Of a stretch of 64,000 bases of DNA, positions 35,363 to 42,819 are shown in pieces. The stretch's first letter is position 1. Every line of letters starts with the position of its first letter. A program made the translations under genes and the position numbers. The DNA lies in NCBI GenBank assembly GCA_965116595.1, contig OZ220708.1:1302001-1366000 (forward strand). Reading direction: 5' to 3'. The notes below the pieces were generated by a model, which saw nothing but the letters and a program-made list of their open reading frames with translations, was not told the DNA's origin and made no database searches. Source of the stretch: G963663315 sp963668255. Lineage in GTDB: Bacteria; Pseudomonadota; Gammaproteobacteria; Arenicellales; Poriferihabitantaceae.

Positions 35363-36616
35363 ATGTCGGGTTATCAACGCCACTACGTCAATACACTCCT
35401 TTCACGCTTGCAAGAGCGCCCGGAACGGTTGATCGTTGTTTCGGGCCCCCGCCAAACCGGCAAAACCACGCTCGTCAAGCAGGCGTTGTACCGTACCGAC
35501 CTCAGGTGGGATTATCTGTCGGTTGATGAGCCGGAACCAAAAGCGCCAGTAATCCCGTATTATGAGACAAGACAGGTCATCGGGCCGACTGATACGCGGG
35601 ACCAGGAGTGGTTGGTTCACAAATGGGAAGCGGCGCGCAGGGAAGCCAATGAATCCGATCAGGGCTTCGTTCTGGCGCTTGATGAGATTCAGAAGATTCC
35701 TCAATGGTCGGATACGGTCAAGGGTTTGTGGGACGCTGACCGTGCGGCTGGATGTCCTTTGCATGTTGTGGTCCTCGGATCGGCTCCCTTGTTGGTGCAG
35801 CAGGGTTTGACGGAGAGCCTGGCCGGACGATTCGAATTGATCCGTGTCAGCCACTGGTCATTCAGTGAGATGGTGGATGCTTTCGATTTCGACTTGCCAG
35901 GTTATATCTATTTTGGAGGTTATCCTGGCGCGGCGCGCCTGATCAGCGACCAGCCGCGCTGGCGCGACTATATCCGCGCCTCCCTGATTGAACCGGTTAT
36001 GGACCGGGATATCCTCTCCATGACGCGCGTCGATAAACCGGCGTTACTGAAAAGTACCTTTGAGCTTGGTAGTGGCTATTCCGGGCAGGTGTTTTCTTAC
36101 AACAAGATGCTGGGGCAGATGGTTGACGCTGGCAACACGACAACGCTTGCACACTATCTGGATTTGTTGTCGCAATCCGGTCTGCTGACCGGCCTCTCCA
36201 AGTATGTTGGCCAACAACACCGGCGCAGGAGTTCAAGCCCCAAGCTGAATGTTCTGAACACCGCCTTCATGTCGGTGAACTCCGGTTATTCGTTCGAGGA
36301 AGCGCAGGCTGACAGAACATTCTGGGGGAGATTGATGGAAAGCGCTGTGGGCGCTCATCTTTGTAATACGGGGATGCCGGATATCAAGATTTATTACTGG
36401 CGGCACAGTTCTCATGAGATGGATTTCGTCCTGGAGCGTGGCCGCAGGCTGATCGGTGTTGAAGTAAAAAGCGGGCCTGGAGGCGGCAATTCCCGTAGTC
36501 TGGATATGTTCCGACAGAAATTTGAACCTGAACGCATCCTGCTCGTCGGCGAACAGGGCGCTCCGCTTGAGGAATTCCTGGCCCAACCGGCTTCTCACTG
36601 GTTTGATTCGATCTGA
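35363..36616 (+). CDS. DUF4143-type AAA ATPase
   Basis: A 417-residue protein of the ATPase-DUF4143 group (COG1373-like). Walker A is VSGPRQTGKTTLVKQ (27-41). Walker B is LALDEIQKIPQWSD, with the family's typical 'DEIQ' wording. GSAPLLVQQGLTESLAGRFELIRV supplies the sensor region. The C-terminal DUF4143 part ends HSSHEMDFVLERGRRLIGVEVKSG. The spaced Asp...Glu-x-Lys there is PD-(D/E)XK-like, though whether it cuts DNA is unknown. Members are often linked to mobile or defence loci. The stop TGA shares its A with the next ATG (1-base overlap at 36616), so the pair is co-translated. AT-rich sequence and a palindrome precede it. Confidence 0.88.
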   Translation: MSGYQRHYVNTLLSRLQERPERLIVVSGPRQTGKTTLVKQALYRTDLRWDYLSVDEPEPKAPVIPYYETRQVIGPTDTRDQEWLVHKWEAARREANESDQGFVLALDEIQKIPQWSDTVKGLWDADRAAGCPLHVVVLGSAPLLVQQGLTESLAGRFELIRVSHWSFSEMVDAFDFDLPGYIYFGGYPGAARLISDQPRWRDYIRASLIEPVMDRDILSMTRVDKPALLKSTFELGSGYSGQVFSYNKMLGQMVDAGNTTTLAHYLDLLSQSGLLTGLSKYVGQQHRRRSSSPKLNVLNTAFMSVNSGYSFEEAQADRTFWGRLMESAVGAHLCNTGMPDIKIYYWRHSSHEMDFVLERGRRLIGVEVKSGPGGGNSRSLDMFRQKFEPERILLVGEQGAPLEEFLAQPASHWFDSI

Positions 36617-39600
36617 TGCGTCCTGTCACCCGTCTTTGCACTGAAGTTGGAGTCCATGAGGACGGGCGGAGCAGACGTGAGGATGGGCAGAAGAGCCGCC
36701 CGCAACCGCTTTCTGTATACGAGAACTCATCCGCTTATGTGTTGCTTGGTAATCCCGGAGCAGGGAAAACGACCGTTTTTAATCAGGAAGCTGGGAGACC
36801 AGACGCTTGTTTTGTGACCGCGCGAGACCTGATCACATTCGATGTGGATGGCCATCCTGAATGGCGCAACAAGACACTATTTATCGACGGTCTTGATGAA
36901 ATACGCGCAGGGTCCACGGATGTTCGTACACCCCTGGATCACATACGCGCCCAGCTTGACAGGCTGGGGAAACCCCGATTCCGCCTGTCTTGCCGCGAGG
37001 CAGACTGGTTCGGCGCTTCAGATCAGGATAGCCTGAAAAGTATCTCACCTGATGGTTGTATCAAGATACTCCACCTTGATCCACTTACAGATGATGACGT
37101 ACTCAATATCCTGAGTGATGTCCGTAATGAAACGGATGCCCGGACATTCGTCAATGAGGCAAAAAGCAAGGGACTTGATCAACTCCTGAAAAATCCTCAG
37201 ACCCTTGTCATGCTGGAGCAGACTGTCACTGATGGTAACTGGCCGAATAGTCGAACAGAAACTTTCGAGTTCGCCTGCCAGAAAATGCTTGTCGAGCACA
37301 ACCGTGAACACAAAAACGCGACAAGGACAACCTCCGTCAATAAAAACCAACTGCTTGACGCTGCCGGTTTTCTTTGTGCCACACAGCTGATCGCGGGCAA
37401 GATCGGCTATGCGCTGACATCTGAAACAGAGGGCGCAAACTTTCCAGATATAGGTGGTCTTGATTATGACGATCACTCGTTGTTGAGACAGGTGGCGCAA
37501 AGAAAATTATTCAAGGCCTCTGGAGAAGCACGGATTGAACCGGTCCATCGCCATATCGCCGAATATCTGGCGGCTGAATATCTTGCCGGGCGAATTGAAT
37601 CCGGACTTCCGGTCGGACGCATTTTCTCCCTGATCACGGGTGAGGATGGGGTCGTGATATCCGGACTGCGCGGTCTTTCCGCATGGTTGGCTGCCCGCTG
37701 TATCAGCGAACGCAGGGCAGTTATTGATCGTGACCCTTTGGGAGTCGTGTTGTATGGCGATGTCAGGGCATTTGCTATTGAGGACAAATTGCATTTGCTG
37801 GATGGCCTGCACCGGGAAGCCCAAAAATACCCATGGTTTCGTTCTTCGAACTGGATCTCATCCCCTTTTGGCGCCCTCGCCACGCCGGGCATGGAGAAGG
37901 AGTTTGAGAAGAGACTGATGGCGCCAGGTCGTGGTGAAAGTGATCAGGCGCTCATTCACTGTGTGCTGGACGCCATGGCCCATGGCGACAGATTCCCGGC
38001 GCTGGATGACATTGTGATCCGTATGATTCGGGATGAAACCCGGTGGCCACTTGTGCGCCGGGCAGCGCTGGATGTTTTTCGCCGTGAAATTGCAACCGAT
38101 CCAGGTATCGCACCCCGTATGAAGTCACTACTGGAAGAAATCAGCCGTGGGGAGATTACGGACCCGGATGATGAACTTGCGGGTTGTATCCTGATAGAAC
38201 TTTATCCGGGAATAGTGAAACCGGAAGATGTATTCGACCACCTGCATGCCCCAACCAATCTGAACTACACGGGTTGGTATCGGTGGTTTTGGAGCTGCGA
38301 ACTTCTTGAAAAATCTTCGGACGAGGATGTTGGCAGGCTTCTTGATCAACTTGCATCCAGGCCGGATGGCTGGTATTTGACCATTGTTAAACATTCGTTC
38401 CGATACACTTCTATGCTTGGAAAGCTGCTAGCCAGGGGGCTGGAAGTGCACGGTGAATCCATAGAGGCAGGTCGTCTGTATAAGTGGCTAGGTATCGGCC
38501 TTGATCGTTATGGGTCTCACAATCGTGTAAAGGGAACTCAAGTCCAACAGATACGAGACTGGCTTTCGTCTCGCCCCGAAGTCCAGAAATCAATCATTTG
38601 TGCTGGAGAACAGGTTTGTCGGGAAAGTGAGGTTTTCGGAACCTGTTGGCATCATATCAGGGCGCGACTTTATCAGGCGGAACCACCGGATGATTATGGT
38701 CTGTGGTGCCTCCAGCGTATGTCAGCATTATCCGATGACGATCTTGCAAGGAATATGCTGCGAGTAGCTGTCAATTCCATAACCGATCAACGCAGTCATG
38801 AGGGGCTGTCACTGGAACTGATCGAGAAAACTGTAGCGGGAAATAGAAAGCAAAAAGCCTGGTTGAATGAATTTCTGGTTCCTCCTAATGAACACGATTG
38901 GCATCGACAGGAACGCTGGGGGCGCGAAAAAGAAGACGAAAGGAAAGAAAGAAACGAATGGGTACACTATGTGCGGTCTCATGAATCCGCATTGCGGGCA
39001 GGAACCGCCCGCCCTCGCCTGCTTCATGAACTGTCAGGCGTATATTTCGGCCATTTTCTCGATCTGGAAGGCGATACACCTGTTGAGCGGCTCCGTCATT
39101 TTCTGGGACAGGATGAGAACTTGGTGAAAGCTGTGCTTAAAGGGTTTGGCGGTTCCATGGGCCGAGAGGATGTTCCCACGATTGAGGAAATTATTCGGCT
39201 TGGTGTCCAGAATCAGCATCCCTTTCTGTATTACCCACTCCTTGCAGGGCTTGCAGAAAATTCCCGACATTCACCGCGATACATACTGCAATTAAGCGAT
39301 AGCCAAATTGAAGTGGCGATTGCTGTTTATCTGACAAGAACCCCGGCCCGGAGCGATGCCCCCTGGTACAAATTGCTGTTGAAGTCACGCCCGGAACTGG
39401 TTTCGAGGATACTGATTCAATATGTGACGGCAGCGCTTCGCAATAAAAAACAGCAGGTAGCGGACTGGAAGGCTATTCTGAATTCACTGGTTTATGAGGA
39501 GGAGTACTTCCCGGTTGCCAGATTGTCAACCTCAACCATGTTAAAGGCATTCCCCGCCCGTTGTACGAATCAACAGCTTGAGCTACTGGACCCTTTGTTG

Positions 39601-40758
39601 AAATCATCCCTTCGGCATGATCGAGAAGCCTTGTTGGACCGGATCAAGGAAAAACTGAATTCCCGCAGCATGAATTCTGCCCAGCGTGTTTATTGGTTGG
39701 CCGCTGGCCTTCTGGCTGACCCGGAGCAATACCGGGAAGAATTTACAGGTTTCATACAAGGAAATGAGAACCGCACGAGACATCTCGCCAGATTTTTGTG
39801 GTACAGATATGAACAGTGGTCGCCTCTGATTGATCTGCCCGTATCCATTATTGGTCTGTTCATTCTGGTCCTGGGTCGTTATTTCGCGCCGTACTCATGG
39901 GAGTCTGGCGCGGTTTCCATGGCAATGCACGCAACGGATTTTGTATTGAATCGGATCAATCAGTTAGGCTCCAATCCTGCAAAAGAGGCTACGGATGTAA
40001 TTGATGCATTATCAAAAAACGAAGACCTGATCAAATGGCGCGACAAGTTGCGAAGTGTCCAAGTTGAACAACGCGCCGCCCGTCGGGAAGCCGGCTTCTG
40101 CCACCCGGAAATCAGACAAGCCATTTCCACATTAAAAAATGAAGCCCCCGCCAATGCCGGCGACTTGGCGGCGCTGGTTCTGGATACTCTGCAGGACATG
40201 GCCCTCTGGATACGGAACAGCAACACGGATGATTACAAGCAATATTGGAATCTGGAACCTGGTTCCGTCCAACCCGAAACCCCAAGACATGAAAATGCTT
40301 GCAGGGACACGCTCCTGTCCGACCTGCAGCAACGCCTCGCTCCGTTGGGCATTGATGCACAGCCCGAAGTTCAATACGCAGACGACAATCGTTCAGATAT
40401 TCGGGTTTCTGTGGGCGGCGGTAACAGCTTCGCAATACCGATAGAGATCAAGAAAAACACGCATCGGGACTTGTGGCGCGCGATACGTGACCAGCTGATT
40501 ACCCGGTATACGCGGGACCCGCTCGCCGACGGGTTCGGGATATATCTGGTTTTCTGGTTCGGGGCTGACAAAACACAATCGCCACCAAGCGGCAAACGAC
40601 CACACAGCACCGATGAACTGGCGCAGCGTCTCCGCGCAACATTGTCGCAGGATGAAAACAGGAAAATATCGATCTGTGTAGTCGATGTCGCCAACCATCA
40701 GTCTCCAGACAGGAGCATGAGTGCGAGAGATAAAAACCCGCGACAAGATCAGATCTGA
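36616..40758 (+). CDS. giant NACHT/STAND-like NTPase with C-terminal PD-(D/E)XK-like domain
   Basis: A 1380-residue protein; I do not know a characterised match. A short N-terminus is followed by a compact P-loop NTPase: Walker A LLGNPGAGKTT (43-53), Walker B TLFIDGLDEIR (87-97) and RFRLSCREADW (121-131). The last of these is the sensor pattern usual for NACHT/STAND ATPases. Residues about 310-1190 are alpha-helical-looking and Leu-rich, fitting a repeat-type sensor scaffold. The C-terminus carries SDIRV and IPIEIKKN with Asp1261, Glu1277 and Lys1279, a classic PD-(D/E)XK nuclease core. The domain order is inverted relative to Avs proteins, which carry the effector N-terminally. The context (type I restriction upstream, VapBC downstream) suggests antiphage defence. 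Function is inferred. Confidence 0.8.
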   Translation: MRPVTRLCTEVGVHEDGRSRREDGQKSRPQPLSVYENSSAYVLLGNPGAGKTTVFNQEAGRPDACFVTARDLITFDVDGHPEWRNKTLFIDGLDEIRAGSTDVRTPLDHIRAQLDRLGKPRFRLSCREADWFGASDQDSLKSISPDGCIKILHLDPLTDDDVLNILSDVRNETDARTFVNEAKSKGLDQLLKNPQTLVMLEQTVTDGNWPNSRTETFEFACQKMLVEHNREHKNATRTTSVNKNQLLDAAGFLCATQLIAGKIGYALTSETEGANFPDIGGLDYDDHSLLRQVAQRKLFKASGEARIEPVHRHIAEYLAAEYLAGRIESGLPVGRIFSLITGEDGVVISGLRGLSAWLAARCISERRAVIDRDPLGVVLYGDVRAFAIEDKLHLLDGLHREAQKYPWFRSSNWISSPFGALATPGMEKEFEKRLMAPGRGESDQALIHCVLDAMAHGDRFPALDDIVIRMIRDETRWPLVRRAALDVFRREIATDPGIAPRMKSLLEEISRGEITDPDDELAGCILIELYPGIVKPEDVFDHLHAPTNLNYTGWYRWFWSCELLEKSSDEDVGRLLDQLASRPDGWYLTIVKHSFRYTSMLGKLLARGLEVHGESIEAGRLYKWLGIGLDRYGSHNRVKGTQVQQIRDWLSSRPEVQKSIICAGEQVCRESEVFGTCWHHIRARLYQAEPPDDYGLWCLQRMSALSDDDLARNMLRVAVNSITDQRSHEGLSLELIEKTVAGNRKQKAWLNEFLVPPNEHDWHRQERWGREKEDERKERNEWVHYVRSHESALRAGTARPRLLHELSGVYFGHFLDLEGDTPVERLRHFLGQDENLVKAVLKGFGGSMGREDVPTIEEIIRLGVQNQHPFLYYPLLAGLAENSRHSPRYILQLSDSQIEVAIAVYLTRTPARSDAPWYKLLLKSRPELVSRILIQYVTAALRNKKQQVADWKAILNSLVYEEEYFPVARLSTSTMLKAFPARCTNQQLELLDPLLKSSLRHDREALLDRIKEKLNSRSMNSAQRVYWLAAGLLADPEQYREEFTGFIQGNENRTRHLARFLWYRYEQWSPLIDLPVSIIGLFILVLGRYFAPYSWESGAVSMAMHATDFVLNRINQLGSNPAKEATDVIDALSKNEDLIKWRDKLRSVQVEQRAARREAGFCHPEIRQAISTLKNEAPANAGDLAALVLDTLQDMALWIRNSNTDDYKQYWNLEPGSVQPETPRHENACRDTLLSDLQQRLAPLGIDAQPEVQYADDNRSDIRVSVGGGNSFAIPIEIKKNTHRDLWRAIRDQLITRYTRDPLADGFGIYLVFWFGADKTQSPPSGKRPHSTDELAQRLRATLSQDENRKISICVVDVANHQSPDRSMSARDKNPRQDQI

Positions 40759-40769
40759 TTAAAATACAG

Positions 40770-40822
40770 TTGACATATACCAGGCAGAACATTACATTAG
40801 AGTATATGTTGACAACATATAC
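40770..40822 (+). promoter_or_regulatory. vapBC promoter and 21-bp palindromic operator
   Basis: TTGACA (40770-40775) and TACATT 17 bases later form the promoter. A perfect palindrome of GTATATGTT (40802-40810), GAC and AACATATAC (40814-40822) sits between it and the AAGGTGA ribosome-binding site. Such operators are bound by VapB or VapBC for autorepression. The related sequence GTTGACATATAC overlaps the -35 box (40769-40780), possibly a second half-site. Confidence 0.75.
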
Positions 40823-40834
40823 AAGGTGAATCAA

Positions 40835-41068
40835 ATGCAGAAGGCCAGCGTATTCAAGAACAATACCAGTCAAGCCATCCGGCTCCCGAAATCCCTGGCT
40901 TTTCCGGAGGGTACTAAAACCGTTGACGTGATTGCTGTGGGGCGGGCCCGGTTGATCATGCCGTCGAAAGACAGCTGGGATCATTGGTTTGAACAACTTG
41001 AAGCTGTCCCCGACTTTATGGCAGACCGCGAGCAGCCGACGGAGCAGGAGCGTGACTTGTTTGAATGA
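40835..41068 (+). CDS. vapB: VapB-type antitoxin
   Basis: A 77-residue antitoxin. The N-terminal AbrB/SpoVT-like DNA-binding fold (ASVFKNNTSQAIRLPKSLAFPEGTKTVDVIAVGRARLI) is the VapB/MazE pattern. A toxin-binding tail follows (SWDHWFEQLEAVPDFMADREQPT). ATG 40835 is preferred over GTG 40826 because AAGGTGA lies about 8 bases before it. It overlaps vapC by 4 bases (ATGA). Confidence 0.93.
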   Translation: MQKASVFKNNTSQAIRLPKSLAFPEGTKTVDVIAVGRARLIMPSKDSWDHWFEQLEAVPDFMADREQPTEQERDLFE

Positions 41069-41469
41069 TCAAATACATGCTGGATACCAATATCGTAAGC
41101 TATACGATCAGGAACAAACCGATAGAAATACGGGAGGCATTTACGGCACATCACGGGCAAATGTGTATTTCATCCGTGACTTTGATGGAATTGATCTTTG
41201 GCGCTGAAAGACACCCTCAGACCAGGACATTGATGTCGGCCATTGAAAGCATGGTATCTCGACTGGAGGTGCGGCATTTCGATGAGGCCGCCGCTGTTCA
41301 TACTGGTGAGATTCGGGCGGAACTTGCTGCGCAGGGGAAACCGATTGGCCCGTATGATGCCATGATTGCAGGTCACGCCAGAGCAAGTGGATTGATTGTC
41401 ATAACCAATAACACAAGAGAATTTTCCAGAGCGCCAGGCTTGCGTGTTGACAATTGGGTGACTCAATAG
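41065..41469 (+). CDS. vapC: VapC-type PIN-domain toxin
   Basis: A 134-residue PIN-domain ribonuclease. MLDTNIVSY supplies the first catalytic Asp. SVTLMELIFGAERH, PIGPYDAMIAGHARASGLIVITNNTREFSR and LRVDNW complete the acidic motif set. VapC toxins cut tRNA or rRNA at specific sites; the target here is unknown. The gene is read with vapB. The last bases of the gene (41461-41469) are part of the right-hand direct repeat. Confidence 0.95.
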   Translation: MIKYMLDTNIVSYTIRNKPIEIREAFTAHHGQMCISSVTLMELIFGAERHPQTRTLMSAIESMVSRLEVRHFDEAAAVHTGEIRAELAAQGKPIGPYDAMIAGHARASGLIVITNNTREFSRAPGLRVDNWVTQ

Positions 41470-41494
41470 CGTAAATATTTCTTCTCTTCAAATT
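41461..41494. repeat. right copy of 34-bp imperfect direct repeat
   Basis: The segment opens ACTCAATAGCGTAAATAT and ends TTCTTCTCTTCAAATT. It matches 25580-25613 at 29 of 34 positions, with differences at the GAT/AGC triplet and two single bases. It begins in the last codons of vapC and ends 47 bases before the ada ATG. Confidence 0.75.
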
Positions 41495-41541
41495 ACTCAG
41501 CAAGAATCGGATGGAAACGCGTATGGAAGTGAGGTTAAATC

Positions 41542-42642
41542 ATGGCAATTCATCTTGAACACATTAATATGATGTCCATGCCATCCGAACAGAATATGCG
41601 AAAAGCGGTAGCGGAAAGAGACAATACCCGCGATGGAAGTTTTTTCTATGGAGTTATCACAACGGGGATATTCTGCCAGCCTTCGTGTTCTTCCCGCCCC
41701 GCGAAACCTGAGAACCTGAGATTCTTTTCCAGTATGGAAACCGCAATAGCGGCCGGATTCCGGCCTTGCAAGCGCTGCTTCCCTTCACAGGGAAATCCAC
41801 GAACAGACCGGCTTGTAGAAGTTGCTCGCCATATTGAAAAGCATGCTGACCAGCCATTGACGCTGTCGCGCTTGTCCGATATCGCCGGACTCTCACCCTC
41901 CAGATTACAGCGAGTATTCAAAGAAGCATTTGGCATTTCACCCAAAGCCTATCAAGACGCTATTCGAATGCGCTGCTTTAAACGATCTCTGAAAGACGGT
42001 GACGGCGTCACTGACGCGATTTTCTCAGCCGGATTTGGTTCCATCAGCCGTGTCTACGGCGAAGCGGCCCGCAATACAGGTATGTCACCCAAAGCCTATC
42101 GAGCGGGAGGCCCTGGCGAGACAATCGCCTACGCATGCCGCACCACGGCGCTCGGTTTAATGATCATGGCTGCGACAGACAAGGGGGTTTGTTTCGTGCA
42201 ATTTGGCGACTCTGAAGGGTCTCTGCTTGCCAGCCTGAAAGGGGAGTTTCCTAATGCAGAGTTGAGCGCTTCACCGGCAGAATCTGCACCGGAACTGGAT
42301 GTCTGGGTGAAAGCGCTGGACCAGCATATCAGCGAAGGAGCGCCCAAACCTGATTTGCCGCTCGACATACGGGGTACGGCATTTCAGATGAAAGTGTGGC
42401 AATTTTTGTTGAGCGTCCGGGAAGGCGAAACTCTTGGTTACAGCGAACTCGCTGCAAATATTGATCAGCCCAGGGCGGTTCGGGCTGTTGCTTCGGCCTG
42501 TGCCAGAAACCGTATCGGAGTACTGATCCCCTGCCATCGCGTCTTGAGGGGAGACGGAGGTCTTGGAGGATATCGCTGGGGTCTGGAACGTAAAAGAGCG
42601 CTACTTGACGCGGAAAAAGATCGTGGATCCGGTCCAATCTGA
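41542..42642 (+). CDS. ada: Ada: methylphosphotriester/O6-methylguanine-DNA methyltransferase and AraC-type regulator
   Basis: A 366-residue bifunctional Ada. The N-terminal zinc domain has Cys45, Cys49, Cys76 and Cys79 (GIFCQPSCSSRPAKPENLRFF and FRPCKRCFP), where the first Cys accepts methyl groups from phosphotriesters. An AraC-type HTH follows (about 95-190; LSRLSDIAGLSPSRLQRVFKEAFG). The C-terminal Ogt domain carries GVLIPCHRV with the suicide Cys331. Methylation of the N-terminal Cys should turn it into an activator of its own gene and other repair genes. It has no alkB partner in the window. It lies just outside the right repeat of the island. Confidence 0.96.
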   Translation: MAIHLEHINMMSMPSEQNMRKAVAERDNTRDGSFFYGVITTGIFCQPSCSSRPAKPENLRFFSSMETAIAAGFRPCKRCFPSQGNPRTDRLVEVARHIEKHADQPLTLSRLSDIAGLSPSRLQRVFKEAFGISPKAYQDAIRMRCFKRSLKDGDGVTDAIFSAGFGSISRVYGEAARNTGMSPKAYRAGGPGETIAYACRTTALGLMIMAATDKGVCFVQFGDSEGSLLASLKGEFPNAELSASPAESAPELDVWVKALDQHISEGAPKPDLPLDIRGTAFQMKVWQFLLSVREGETLGYSELAANIDQPRAVRAVASACARNRIGVLIPCHRVLRGDGGLGGYRWGLERKRALLDAEKDRGSGPI

Positions 42643-42819
42643 AACTGCATTAAGCAATCCCCAACGGCCTGAACTGGCTTCGGCTACCATTGAGGCGCTG
42701 GCCGATACCGGCACCTGGATGACCGGCCTTCCTTGCCCCGCTTCTGGACGTTACGGTACTTTGACAGCGTTTTGGCCGTGTCCTCCGCCCGAATCGCCCA
42801 GGGAACAGGATTGTGAAAG

